From contig QHXH01000100.1 of assembly GCA_003222855.1 (NCBI GenBank), positions 1 to 21,163 of the forward strand: a stretch of DNA of 21,163 nt, read 5' to 3'. Made by a program: the position numbers and the translations under genes. Below are positions 7,437 through 14,794 of the stretch, in pieces. The notes beneath the pieces were generated by a model, which was not told where the DNA came from, made no database searches, and saw only the letters and a list, made by a program, of their open reading frames with translations. This DNA comes from Acidobacteriota bacterium. GTDB taxonomy: Bacteria; Acidobacteriota; Blastocatellia; Pyrinomonadales; Pyrinomonadaceae. How positions within the stretch are numbered: position 1 is the stretch's first letter; every line of letters begins with the position of its first letter.

Positions 7437-9029
7437 ATGCCTAAGCCCATCTTCATTCTCATCGTTGCCGCTGTCTTGTCGGTTGCCCAAACCGTCGCCG
7501 GTCAGAGCAAGCCCACGGTCGATCCGCAGGATAAACCCCGCAAGGTTAAGCAGGAGCCTGACAAAGCTTTCATAGATTGGTTGAGAGATGTTGTTCCAAT
7601 CATCTCGAAGGAGGAACAGGACGCATGGAACACGCTGCGCACGAACGAAGAGCGCGAACGATTTATAGAGGAGTTCTGGCGTCGTCGTGATCCGGATCCT
7701 GACACCGAAGCAAACGAGTACCGTGAAGCTTATTACGAGCGGATTGCTTACGTGAACGAGCATTTCAGTTCCGGCATTCCCGGGTACAAGACTGATCGGG
7801 GTCGAATCTATCTGAAGTACGGCAAGCCTAACGAAGTTGAATCGCATCCCGCCGGGGGCGCTTACGAACGAGATGCATCCGAGGGCGGAGGCTCGACGGC
7901 GACCTATCCCTTCGAGCGCTGGTTTTATCGGGACATTCCTGGCCGTCCCGGCGCGAACATTGAGTTCGTCGATCCCACAGGCACGGGCGAATATCGCCTG
8001 GCGCGCAATCCGTTTGAGAAGGATGCGTTGCTGACGGTTCCTGGCGCCGCCCCGACGACCACCGGGATCAATCAGGCCGATCTCGTCGCGGCCGCAAATG
8101 GCGTCGGTAATCCTTTTTCTTTCCGGGATGCAGATTCGCCTTTTTCATGGCAAGAATTAATTGCGATCCTGAATGCGCCGCCGGCGGCCCCGAAAAGTGA
8201 TCCATTCGGTGGGGCACTCACGGAATCGCCAAAGATTGAAGACAATCCACTGAACTTCGAAACCAGCTTTGGCTTCTTTAAGCTTGACGACAGTCGCGTT
8301 GTGACGACGATAACCGTGCAGGCGGACAACACCGAACTCGCGTTCCACGATAGCGGCGGCGTACAAGTCGCGTCGGCGAACATCGTCGGACGAATCGTAA
8401 ATGTGGCCGGCCGGCGAGTGAATTTCTTTGAGGATGCCGTGACCACGAACGCGACGCCGCAGGAATTGAATGAAGCGAAGTCGCGTAAGTCTGCTTATCA
8501 AAAAACCATTGTTCTGTCGCCGGGTCATTACAAAGCCGACTTGATGGTTCGCGACACCCAGACTGGAGCCACCGGCCTGCGCAATGTTGGTTTCACAGTC
8601 CCTAAGTTCGGTTCTGAGCTTGCTGTTTCTTCGATGATCCTTTGCTCACTTCTGCAACAAGTTACGGATGAAACACAGAGTCGCCAATTTGTGATCGGTG
8701 ATCAGAAAGTGATCCCGAACATTTCGGGCGTTTTTCATCGCGGCTCGCCCGTGGGCCTATACCTGCAAATCTATAACGCAGGAATAGATCAAACGACACT
8801 TCGTCCAGCCATCGATGTCGAGTATGCGTTGGTGAAGGACGGCAAAGAGCTGCAAAAGCAGAACGAGGATTGGCGAAGCAGCAGGATGACTGGTGAACGG
8901 CTTACCTTATCACGCTTGATCGATTCGCGCGCTTTGACGCCCGGAGTTTACGCAGTCGAAGTGCGGGTACGCGATCGCGTAACCGGACAGACGCTAACGC
9001 AGAAAGAGAAATTTACCGTCGCGCGTTAA
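7437..9029 (+). CDS. Secreted GWxTD-family protein (paralogue 2, GYKTD variant)
   Basis: A 530-residue paralogue of the preceding gene, aligning along its whole length: signal peptide (about 1-22, ending VAGQ), FIEEFWRRRDPDPDT, YYERIAYVNEHF, then GIPGYKTDRGR (residues 113-123), where the family Trp is replaced by Tyr. The blocks YPFERWFYR, FVDPTGTGEYRLARNP, SAYQK and FHRGSPVGLYLQIYNAGID are all kept. The two copies differ most in the middle (about residues 205-265), where this one has an extra Pro/Ala-rich stretch, and around residue 390-410. A strong AAGGAG lies at 7421-7426, 10 bases before the ATG. The terminator upstream separates it from paralogue 1, so it probably has its own promoter or depends on read-through. 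Function is unknown; export is inferred. Confidence 0.86.
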   Translation: MPKPIFILIVAAVLSVAQTVAGQSKPTVDPQDKPRKVKQEPDKAFIDWLRDVVPIISKEEQDAWNTLRTNEERERFIEEFWRRRDPDPDTEANEYREAYYERIAYVNEHFSSGIPGYKTDRGRIYLKYGKPNEVESHPAGGAYERDASEGGGSTATYPFERWFYRDIPGRPGANIEFVDPTGTGEYRLARNPFEKDALLTVPGAAPTTTGINQADLVAAANGVGNPFSFRDADSPFSWQELIAILNAPPAAPKSDPFGGALTESPKIEDNPLNFETSFGFFKLDDSRVVTTITVQADNTELAFHDSGGVQVASANIVGRIVNVAGRRVNFFEDAVTTNATPQELNEAKSRKSAYQKTIVLSPGHYKADLMVRDTQTGATGLRNVGFTVPKFGSELAVSSMILCSLLQQVTDETQSRQFVIGDQKVIPNISGVFHRGSPVGLYLQIYNAGIDQTTLRPAIDVEYALVKDGKELQKQNEDWRSSRMTGERLTLSRLIDSRALTPGVYAVEVRVRDRVTGQTLTQKEKFTVAR

Positions 9030-9051
9030 GCCGGAGATCGCATCGCACAGC

Positions 9052-9087
9052 AATCGCGAGCGGCCCCCATCGCTCGCGATTTTTCTT
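9052..9087 (+). terminator. Intrinsic terminator after the second GWxTD gene
   Basis: An 11-bp perfect stem, AATCGCGAGCG (9052-9062) with CGCTCGCGATT (9071-9081), and an 8-base loop, followed by TTTCTTT. It lies 23 bases beyond the stop codon. Confidence 0.88.
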
Positions 9088-9129
9088 TGTGGCGGTCAGT
9101 ACTATCTACGTGAGCGGATGGGTAAATTG

Positions 9130-9203
9130 ACTGGAGCGCAAGCGACCTCGCTTGCATGAGCTTCGTTGAGGCGACGCTGCAACCGGGACGGTTGCGCTCC
9201 AGT
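9130..9203. repeat. Cruciform-like repeat with two internal hairpins
   Basis: Outer arms ACTGGAGCGCAA (9130-9141) and TTGCGCTCCAGT (9192-9203) pair perfectly. Overlapping and between them lie two compact hairpins: GCAAGCG-ACCT-CGCTTGC (9138-9155) and GCAACCG-GGA-CGGTTGC (9179-9195). The outer stem and the two hairpins share bases, so they are alternative folds. It lies between the GWxTD terminator and rlmN, and covers an upstream in-frame TTG of rlmN. Confidence 0.7.
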
Positions 9204-9262
9204 TGCTTGAGTTGCCTCGATTAAGATCGTTCACCTGTGGGATGCTAAAATCTAGCGACTCA

Positions 9263-10342
9263 ATGCAACCTGTGCATCTCACGGGATTATCTCAGGCGGA
9301 GCTGTCCGACTTTGTCGCATCGCTCGGAGAGCCCGAGTACCGCGCGCGCCAAATTTTTTCGGCGATCCATGCGCGGCGGGTAATGTCGTTCGACGCGATG
9401 ACCGATCTCCCGAAAGAACTCCGCGCAACGCTCGTCCAGCGTACTCTCCTTTCAACTTTCAAGCTCGAGTCGCGATATATTTCCACTGACGGGACGCGAC
9501 GCTATCTCTTCAAGACCCGGGATAACTTTCCGGTGGAAACGGTTTTCATTCCCGAAGAGCGCCGCGACACCATTTGTTTCTCGTCACAATCGGGCTGTCC
9601 GCTGCAATGCACTTTCTGTTTGACGGCCCAACTCGGCTTGCTCAGAAATCTCACCGCGGGCGAAATCGTCGAGCAAATTATCTTCGCGCTGAACGACGCT
9701 TATGGCGAAGGAGTGCAGACGCCGCGCGGAACGAATCTGGTTGGCATGGGAGCGGGCGAGCCGTTTTTGAATTTCGATAACCTGATGAAGACAATTCGCA
9801 TTATGAATGACACGTCGGGTCTGCACATCGTGCCGAATCGTATTACCGTTTCGACAGCAGGGATTGTTCCGCGGATACGCGACCTGGCCACAATAGCCGA
9901 TCGTCCACATCTGGCCATTTCGCTGGCAGCGCCGAACGACGAACTGCGCAACGAGCTGATGCCGATTAACAAGAAATGGCCCATCGAGGAGTTATTATCA
10001 GCCTGTAAGGAATTCGAAAAGTCGCTCAAGCCGAATGAGCAATTCACTTTCGAATACGTCATGCTGCGTGGCGTGAATGATTCGGACGCCCAGGCGCGGC
10101 AACTTGCGAACCTGCTTAATCGTCATGCTCTGCGGGCCAAGGTTAATTTGATTCCGCACAATCCGGCTGAGCCCTTGCCTTACCAACCCTCGCCAATGGA
10201 GCGTGTCGAGTCGTTTCGTGAAATCCTGGAATCGAAAGGTGTCCACGCCTTCATTCGTCGGCCCCGCGGACGTGACATTTTTGCGGCCTGTGGACAATTG
10301 GCCGCGCGGAGTGAAACTGGACTGTCAGCAGCGCCCTCGTAA
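9263..10342 (+). CDS. rlmN: Dual-specificity RNA (adenine-C2) methyltransferase RlmN
   Basis: A radical SAM enzyme that methylates C2 of A2503 in 23S rRNA and A37 in some tRNAs, using a methyl-cysteine relay. The 4Fe-4S motif is CPLQCTFC (Cys112, Cys116, Cys119 from this start). The upstream Cys105 (DTICFSSQSG) and C-terminal Cys343 (RGRDIFAACGQL) match the two mechanistic cysteines of E. coli RlmN (118 and 355). GMGAGEPFLNFDN, RITVSTAGI and LAISLAAPNDELRNELMPIN are standard family blocks. The ATG at 9263 gives the usual opening (MQPVHLTGLSQAEL); an ATG at 9242 is possible, whereas the upstream TTG at 9203 lies in a repeat. No clear Shine-Dalgarno. The next gene starts 84 bases on and may be co-transcribed. 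Confidence 0.95.
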   Translation: MQPVHLTGLSQAELSDFVASLGEPEYRARQIFSAIHARRVMSFDAMTDLPKELRATLVQRTLLSTFKLESRYISTDGTRRYLFKTRDNFPVETVFIPEERRDTICFSSQSGCPLQCTFCLTAQLGLLRNLTAGEIVEQIIFALNDAYGEGVQTPRGTNLVGMGAGEPFLNFDNLMKTIRIMNDTSGLHIVPNRITVSTAGIVPRIRDLATIADRPHLAISLAAPNDELRNELMPINKKWPIEELLSACKEFEKSLKPNEQFTFEYVMLRGVNDSDAQARQLANLLNRHALRAKVNLIPHNPAEPLPYQPSPMERVESFREILESKGVHAFIRRPRGRDIFAACGQLAARSETGLSAAPS

Positions 10343-10426
10343 GGGCTACTCGCGGAATCTTTTGATTTCTCGCTTATACAGGTAAAATCCGTGCCCACAA
10401 TTACTGATGAAAGTTTGTGAATCAAA

Positions 10427-10981
10427 ATGAAAACCAGATTTATATATCGGACCTTTTGTATTGTTATGCTAATCGTGCTGGTTGGCATGCCGGCGACGTT
10501 TCATGCTGCCCCGGCGCCCGAGCCCAACATCGACATCAAGGGTTATTACTCAAGTGACAAGGCGCAGCGTGGACGCGTTGTGCGCGCGGCCGTCGTCATG
10601 GAAATTCCCGGCGGCTATCACGTCAACGCGAATCGCCCTTTGGGTAAGTACGCGATCCCCACGACTGTGAAGATTGAAGCGCCGAAGGGCGTCATCGTTG
10701 GTCCAATTGCTTTTCCGCGCGCCCTGATCCGGAAACTGAAGGCGGTGAACAACGAATCGCTGGCAGTGTACGAAGGCCGCGCGATAATGAGATTCAACGT
10801 CACAGTGCCGGCGAATTACGGTGATGGATGGCTTAATTTAAAAGCCCGCTTGCGTTATCAAAGTTGTAACGACGACGTTTGTTTCCCGCCGAAGAACCAG
10901 GACATCGATTTTGGCATCAGCATAGTTGGCGCAAATGAACGGGTACAGCGCGCGAACGGCTGGGTTTTTGGCGGAAGATAG
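10427..10981 (+). CDS. Stand-alone periplasmic DsbD-alpha-like (disulfide reductase N-terminal domain) protein
   Basis: A 184-residue exported protein: N-terminal hydrophobic signal (about 8-28, ending HAA), then one immunoglobulin-like domain with GYHVNANRPLGKYAIPTTV and the paired cysteines RYQSCNDDVCFPP (Cys147 and Cys152). The C-x4-C-(F/Y)-P-P arrangement is that of the N-terminal domain of DsbD (cDsbD/thiol interchange), which passes electrons to periplasmic disulfide isomerases or cytochrome c maturation proteins. Here the membrane and thioredoxin domains of full DsbD are missing, so it must work with separate partners or have another redox role. No strong Shine-Dalgarno. It follows rlmN on the same strand; functional linkage is not evident. 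Confidence 0.78.
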   Translation: MKTRFIYRTFCIVMLIVLVGMPATFHAAPAPEPNIDIKGYYSSDKAQRGRVVRAAVVMEIPGGYHVNANRPLGKYAIPTTVKIEAPKGVIVGPIAFPRALIRKLKAVNNESLAVYEGRAIMRFNVTVPANYGDGWLNLKARLRYQSCNDDVCFPPKNQDIDFGISIVGANERVQRANGWVFGGR

Positions 10982-10983
10982 TA

Positions 10984-11023
10984 GCGCCGGCATGCTGTCG
11001 GCGGTTCGCGGGCATCCGCCCGC
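10984..11023. repeat. Double GC-rich hairpin repeat
   Basis: Two adjacent palindromes begin 3 bases after a stop codon: GCGCCGG...GTCGGCG (10984-11003, one mismatch) and GCGGGC-ATCC-GCCCGC (11008-11023, perfect). The pair sits between the DsbD-alpha-like gene and the SnoaL-like gene. It may attenuate read-through, but no T-run follows. Confidence 0.55.
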
Positions 11024-11045
11024 CTTTATACGAAAGGGATCTCAT

Positions 11046-11459
11046 ATGTCAGAACAAGATAACATCGCGGTGGTCCAACAGGCCTATACCAATTTCAAGA
11101 GTGGCAACATCAATGCGTTAATCGATCAGATGAACGATGACGTTGTGTGGCAGTTGCCTGAAATAAAGAATGTGCCTTTAGCCGGCAAGCGAACCGGGCG
11201 TGATGGGGTGGCCGACTTTTTTGCTACTCTGGCGCGGGATCAGGATGTGCTTGAATTCGAGCCGCGCAAATTCGTCGCGCAGAACGACACGGTCGTCTCG
11301 CTCGGTTATTACGAATGGCACGTCAAAGAAACGGGCCGCGACTTCGAATCAGATTTCGTGCATATCTTTACGATTCGCGACGGCAAGATCGCCGGTTTCC
11401 GCGAGCACTTTGACTCAGCAGTCGTCGCCGCGGCTTATCAAAAAGCGATGAGCGCGTAA
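11046..11459 (+). CDS. SnoaL-like / NTF2-fold protein
   Basis: A small (137-residue) soluble protein of the ketosteroid-isomerase-like family: MSEQDNIAVVQQAYTNFKSGNINALIDQMNDDVVW, GKRTGRDGVADFFATL, then beta strands ending FTIRDGKIAGFREHFDSAVVAAAYQ. The 'D.VVW....P....G...G..gv..F' pattern and 'I.dGKI..fr.h.D...v..A' ending are typical of SnoaL-like domains. There is no signal peptide. Start at the ATG preceded by AAAGGGA; an in-frame ATG 120 bases upstream would run through the palindromic repeat and the end of the previous gene, so it is rejected. Fold members include enzymes and ligand-binding proteins; no substrate can be assigned. Confidence 0.8.
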   Translation: MSEQDNIAVVQQAYTNFKSGNINALIDQMNDDVVWQLPEIKNVPLAGKRTGRDGVADFFATLARDQDVLEFEPRKFVAQNDTVVSLGYYEWHVKETGRDFESDFVHIFTIRDGKIAGFREHFDSAVVAAAYQKAMSA

Positions 11460-11463
11460 GCTC

Positions 11464-12336
11464 TTATCGAGTTCCGATTACCGACATTAGCCGGCCCACA
11501 CGGCCGAGTTTTTGTTTCTCGCGACGATAGGAAAAGAAAAGATCGTTCCGATCCATCGTGCACAGCGGCGCGATGTGGATACGGTCTGAAGAGATACCTG
11601 AGTCGATGAGTTGATCGCGGTTCGCCTGATGCAGGTCAATTCGCGCGTGAGCTTCGCGAGTTGTGGTCAAGAGTTTGTTCGCTTGCGTAAATCGTTCTTT
11701 GAAGACGCTGATTACTTCGGATCCGACTTCGTAGCAGCAGGCATTTGCGGCCGGACCGATTGCGGCGCGTATATCTTTGGCGCGGGCTCCGAATTCACTC
11801 TGTAGTTTTTCAATCGCGCGCTTTACGATCGACGATGAAGTCCCGCGCCAACCCGCGTGGACAGCAGCAAATGAGCGCGTGACGTGATCGCCAATCAATA
11901 CCGGCACGCAATCGGCCGTCTTGACAGTGAGTAAGACCTTAGGCGTGTTGCTAACAAGCGCATCGCAGTATTCGTCATCACCCGGTACGCCCGGCTTCGG
12001 CTTCGCTTCGGCTTCCGAATGAACAACTCGCACGTCAATCCCGTGCACTTGCCAGCAGCCGGTCAGGACCCAGTCGTCATCAAAGAGTTTGAGAAAGCGC
12101 CGGCGATTCTCGTAAATGTTTGCGGAGTCGTCTTCGTTGAAGCCGGCCAGATTCAAAGCCTGATCAGGCATCGGACTAACGCCGCCCAGGCGAGTTGAAA
12201 ACGCATTGGTGAAGCCGTCCCGTTCCAGCGGCGCGCAGATCAACGCGCGCACGCCGTCGCGCTCGCGCCAATAAAAGCCGGCGGCTTGAAGTGCGGCGTC
12301 GTCTGACGCCAGGGGTTCTTTATCTGTTGTGATCAT
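11464..12336 (-). CDS. pgeF: Peptidoglycan editing factor / YfiH-LACC1-family oxidase
   Basis: A 290-residue protein of the multicopper 'polyphenol oxidase' (YlmD/YfiH/LACC1) family; bacterial members remove wrongly incorporated residues from peptidoglycan precursors, and human/bacterial homologues act on purine nucleosides. The metal-binding set is present: CWQVHG (His98), TADCVP (Cys143) and AAVHAGWRG (His160). FYWRERDGVRALICAPLE and FSTRLGGVS at the N-terminus and IHIAPLCTMDRNDLFFSYRRE at the C-terminus are family blocks. The start is uncertain: ATG at 12336, or ATGs at 12354/12357; all overlap the acpS start on the other strand and none has a clear Shine-Dalgarno. Its stop is 4 bases from that of the convergent SnoaL-like gene. 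Confidence 0.9.
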   Translation of the reverse strand: MITTDKEPLASDDAALQAAGFYWRERDGVRALICAPLERDGFTNAFSTRLGGVSPMPDQALNLAGFNEDDSANIYENRRRFLKLFDDDWVLTGCWQVHGIDVRVVHSEAEAKPKPGVPGDDEYCDALVSNTPKVLLTVKTADCVPVLIGDHVTRSFAAVHAGWRGTSSSIVKRAIEKLQSEFGARAKDIRAAIGPAANACCYEVGSEVISVFKERFTQANKLLTTTREAHARIDLHQANRDQLIDSGISSDRIHIAPLCTMDRNDLFFSYRREKQKLGRVGRLMSVIGTR

Positions 12337-12706
12337 TTCAATCGGAGTTGACATCATCGAGGTCGGCCGCGTGCGTGAAACTATCGAGCGTACGCCGCGG
12401 TTTGCGGAACGCGTGTTCACGAACGCCGAGCGAGCGTACTGTGAATCGCGCGGCGCCGCGGCTGCGCAACATTATGCCGCGCGTTTCGCGGCAAAAGAAG
12501 CCGCGCTGAAAGCTCTGCAAACCGGCTGGAGCGGCGGCATCAGTTGGCAGGATGTCGAAGTCGGAGCGAAAGACTCGGGCGCGCCCGTGATTTCATTTCA
12601 CGGCCGTGCGCGCGAGCTGTACGAACAAACCGGCGCTGCGAGAGCGCATCTTTCCATCGCGCATACAACTGAACATGCGATTGCGGAAGTGATTTTGGAA
12701 AAGTAG
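12329..12706 (+). CDS. acpS: Holo-[acyl-carrier-protein] synthase
   Basis: Transfers 4'-phosphopantetheine from CoA to the serine of apo-ACP, activating fatty-acid synthesis. At 125 residues it has the family's normal length. The magnesium/CoA motifs are intact: ISIGVDIIEVGRV (Asp8) and RFAAKEAALKAL (Glu57), with LSIAHTTEHAIAEVILE at the end. The start is GTG at 12329, where the family N-terminus (M-I-x-x-I-G-x-D) begins; AGGGG lies 13 bases upstream, a somewhat long spacing. Its first codons overlap the 5' end of pgeF on the opposite strand, so its promoter must lie within the pgeF coding sequence. It ends at the edge of a palindrome shared with the convergent MBL gene. Confidence 0.93.
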   Translation: MIISIGVDIIEVGRVRETIERTPRFAERVFTNAERAYCESRGAAAAQHYAARFAAKEAALKALQTGWSGGISWQDVEVGAKDSGAPVISFHGRARELYEQTGAARAHLSIAHTTEHAIAEVILEK

Positions 12707-12753
12707 CGCAACTTGTTAAGTTGCGAAAACGGCCGCAAGTTAACAACTTGCGC
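12706..12753. terminator. Palindrome between convergent acpS and MBL genes, possible bidirectional terminator
   Basis: Arms GCGCAACTTGTTAAGTTGCG (12706-12725) and CGCAAGTTAACAACTTGCGC (12734-12753) pair at 18 of 20 positions around an 8-base loop. Each arm is itself a palindrome. It exactly fills the 49-base gap: it starts on the last base of the acpS stop codon and ends 2 bases from the MBL stop. There is no T-run, so termination is inferred from position and stem length. Confidence 0.55.
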
Positions 12754-12755
12754 CA

Positions 12756-13448
12756 CTAGAACCGCCCGCTGCTGCCAATCGAATACGCTCCCGTAAGAAA
12801 CGGATTAGTTCGCCGTTCTGCGCCGATCGTGGTCGTGGGCCCATGGCCGGAATAAACTTCCACCTGATCACCCAGCGGCAGAATTTTGTTGAAGAGCGAA
12901 TTCATTAATTCCTCGGTCGATCCCCCAGGCAAGTCAGTGCGGCCGATCGAACCGGCGAATAAACAATCGCCCACGAACACTTTTCTTTCGCGCGGCTCAA
13001 ACAGCACCACATGCCCCGGCGTATGACCGGGACAATGGATCACTGTGAAATTCAGTTCGCCGACCCTGTAAATCTGACCGTCGCTCCAATGCTCGTCAGG
13101 CTTTGGTGGTGGCTCGTAATTAAAGCCATACTCATTCCATTGTGAACGCGGAATGCCAATCCAGGCCGGCTGATTCGGCAACTGATCGTAAATCGGTTCG
13201 TCCGCGGGATGAATAATGATGTGGGCGCCCGGCTTTCGCTTTTTCAGTCCCGCTACACCGCCAACGTGGTCCATGTGCGCATGGGTGCAGGCGATGGCCT
13301 GCAATTCAAAGCCATGCTTGTCGATGGCTTCGACGATTGCATCGGAATCGTCGCCGGGATCGATGCAGATCGCGCGCTTCGTTTTCTCGCAGCCGACGAT
13401 GCGCGTGTGTTGCTGAAATGCGGTGACAGTGATTTCTTCGATGATCAT
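12756..13448 (-). CDS. MBL-fold metallo-hydrolase (glyoxalase II-like)
   Basis: A 230-residue soluble hydrolase with the full dinuclear metal site: THAHMDHVGG (His56, His58, Asp60, His61), CPGHTPGH (His142), GDCLFAGSIGRTDLPGG (Asp161) and SGHGPTTTIGAERRTNPFL (His202). The GRxDLPGG segment and closing 'GHGP.T.(I/M)..E...NP' are typical of the glyoxalase II / small MBL group that hydrolyses thioesters such as S-lactoylglutathione; substrate is not predictable from sequence alone. Start is the ATG at 13448; a repeat element begins 10 bases upstream and no Shine-Dalgarno is visible. It diverges from amrS across that repeat. Confidence 0.9.
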   Translation of the reverse strand: MIIEEITVTAFQQHTRIVGCEKTKRAICIDPGDDSDAIVEAIDKHGFELQAIACTHAHMDHVGGVAGLKKRKPGAHIIIHPADEPIYDQLPNQPAWIGIPRSQWNEYGFNYEPPPKPDEHWSDGQIYRVGELNFTVIHCPGHTPGHVVLFEPRERKVFVGDCLFAGSIGRTDLPGGSTEELMNSLFNKILPLGDQVEVYSGHGPTTTIGAERRTNPFLTGAYSIGSSGRF

Positions 13449-13457
13449 ACAAAAGCT

Positions 13458-13608
13458 GTCAGTGGTCAGTAAGCAGTCGTGCTTAGATTTTAGGGCTTAG
13501 AGCTTGGTACTGATCGTGACGGTCAATCGCAGCTTAAAGGGGCAAACCAATATCTAAGCTCTAAGAACTAAGCTCTGGGAAGCTAACGTCTGACAACGGA
13601 CCACTGAC
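13458..13608. repeat. Nested inverted repeat (GTCAGTGGTC / CTTAGAGCTT type)
   Basis: Outer arms GTCAGTGGTC (13458-13467) and GACCACTGAC (13599-13608) pair perfectly; inner arms CTTAGAGCTT (13496-13505) and AAGCTCTAAG (13557-13566) also pair perfectly. Variants of both words are repeated nearby (CTTAGATTTTAGGG, ACTAAGCTCT, CAACTGACAT). The centre contains GGTACTGATCGTGACGGTCAA, sharing GGTACTGAT with the end of the element at 3663-3771. It fills the 13449-13660 gap between the divergent MBL and amrS genes. Confidence 0.7.
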
Positions 13609-13631
13609 AACTGACATCCAAAGAGTATAAT
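13604..13631 (+). promoter_or_regulatory. Candidate amrS promoter with -35 inside the repeat
   Basis: A perfect TATAAT (13626-13631) lies 16 bases downstream of CTGACA (13604-13609), which matches the -35 consensus at five of six positions and falls in the right arm of the inverted repeat. It would start transcription about 20-25 bases before the amrS ATG, leaving a short leader without an obvious Shine-Dalgarno. Confidence 0.5.
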
Positions 13632-13660
13632 TCCTCATCGGAATTTCCGCATTACGGATT

Positions 13661-14734
13661 ATGCCACTTACTGCTACAGCAGCTTCACTCGCTGAAGTTC
13701 TGGACGAGATGACCGCGGAAGGCGCGGTTGAACTTACCGAACATCTCGCCGGAAACGCGCTCAAGTGCTACGCGTGTGGTCATCGCTGTCTCATCAAAGA
13801 GGGCAAGCGGGGCATTTGCAAAGTTCGCTTCAATGAAGGCGGGCGCCTGCGTGTGCCGGCCAATTATGTGGCGGCGGTCGCTTGCGATCCGACCGAGAAG
13901 AAGCCGTTCTTTCACTGTCTGCCGGGATCGGACACGCTGACGTTCGGAATGCTCGGCTGCGATTTGCACTGCGCATATTGTCAGAATTGGTTGACGTCAC
14001 AAGCGCTGCGCGACGATGCGGCAGTGGCGGCGCCGAATGTGGTGACGGCGGATCGCCTGGTTGCAATGGCCAAGGCGTACGGCGCTTCAATGGTCGGGTC
14101 GAGTTACAACGAACCACTGATCACGGCCGAATGGGCGGTCGAGGTATTTAAGAAGGCTCGGCCTGAAGGGTTTCGTACCGCGTTCATCTCAAATGGTAAT
14201 GCGACGCCGCAAGTGCTCGACTATCTGCGGCCGTGGACCGATTGCTACAAGATCGATTTGAAATCGATGAGCGATCGAAACTACCGGCAGTTGGGCGGCG
14301 TAGTCGATAATATTTTGGACACCGTGAAGATGGTTCATGAGCGCGGCTTCTGGGAAGAGATCGTGACCCTCGTCATTCCCGGCTTCAACGATGCGGAGGA
14401 CGAACTGAAACGCGCGGCCGATTTCATCGCGTCGGTCTCGCCCGATATTCCCTGGCATGTAACCGCTTTTCATCAGGACTATCACATGCAGGACAAGGCG
14501 AACACGACGGCGGAGCAATTGATCCGGGCTTGCGAGATTGGCCGCAATGCAGGTTTGCGTTACGTCTACGCGGGAAATCTGCCGGGGCGGGTCGGTCGCT
14601 GGGAAAACACTTATTGCCCGAGTTGTGACGAGTTACTGGTTGAACGTTACGGATATATTATTCGGCAGGTGAAAGTTACAGCCGATGGTCATTGCCCATC
14701 GTGCTCGACGGGCATTCCCGGAATTTGGCGTTAA
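13661..14734 (+). CDS. amrS: AmmeMemoRadiSam system radical SAM enzyme
   Basis: A 357-residue radical SAM protein of the AmrS/PflA-like type. The 4Fe-4S motif is GCDLHCAYCQNW (Cys100, Cys104, Cys107), preceded by the family's N-terminal knuckle CYACGHRC...GIC (Cys36-Cys53) and DPTEKKPFFHCLPGS. SSYNEPLITAEWA, SNGNATPQVL and VIPGFND also match the group. The C-terminus adds two CPSC pairs (about 329-351), probably a zinc ribbon. The family is named for its linkage to AMMECR1 and MEMO1 homologues; neither is beside it here, so partner genes must be elsewhere or missing. The reaction is not established. The ATG at 13661 has a weak ribosome site; an ATG at 13709 is an alternative. Confidence 0.9.
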   Translation: MPLTATAASLAEVLDEMTAEGAVELTEHLAGNALKCYACGHRCLIKEGKRGICKVRFNEGGRLRVPANYVAAVACDPTEKKPFFHCLPGSDTLTFGMLGCDLHCAYCQNWLTSQALRDDAAVAAPNVVTADRLVAMAKAYGASMVGSSYNEPLITAEWAVEVFKKARPEGFRTAFISNGNATPQVLDYLRPWTDCYKIDLKSMSDRNYRQLGGVVDNILDTVKMVHERGFWEEIVTLVIPGFNDAEDELKRAADFIASVSPDIPWHVTAFHQDYHMQDKANTTAEQLIRACEIGRNAGLRYVYAGNLPGRVGRWENTYCPSCDELLVERYGYIIRQVKVTADGHCPSCSTGIPGIWR

Positions 14735-14756
14735 GCCCCGGGCGCAGGAGGAGAAA

Positions 14757-14781
14757 GGGGCAGCGCCGGAATCACTGCCCC
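14757..14781. terminator. Hairpin between convergent amrS and lipoprotein genes
   Basis: GGGGCAG (14757-14763) pairs with CTGCCCC (14775-14781) over an 11-base loop, in the 60-base gap between two stop codons. Downstream tracts are weak on either strand (ATTCATTT; TTTCTCC), so bidirectional termination is plausible rather than certain. Confidence 0.5.
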
Positions 14782-14794
14782 ATTCATTTCGGCG

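Noticed and set aside
6912..7847. 311-residue minus-strand reading frame spanning both GWxTD genes and the terminator
   Set aside because: Runs antisense through a perfect terminator and two real genes; long only because of GC-skewed third positions. The resemblance to the 5832-6689 frame reflects the paralogy of the plus-strand genes.
9203..9262. Extended rlmN start at TTG 9203
   Set aside because: It lies in the last bases of a repeat element and adds residues not seen in the family; ATG 9263 matches the usual N-terminus.
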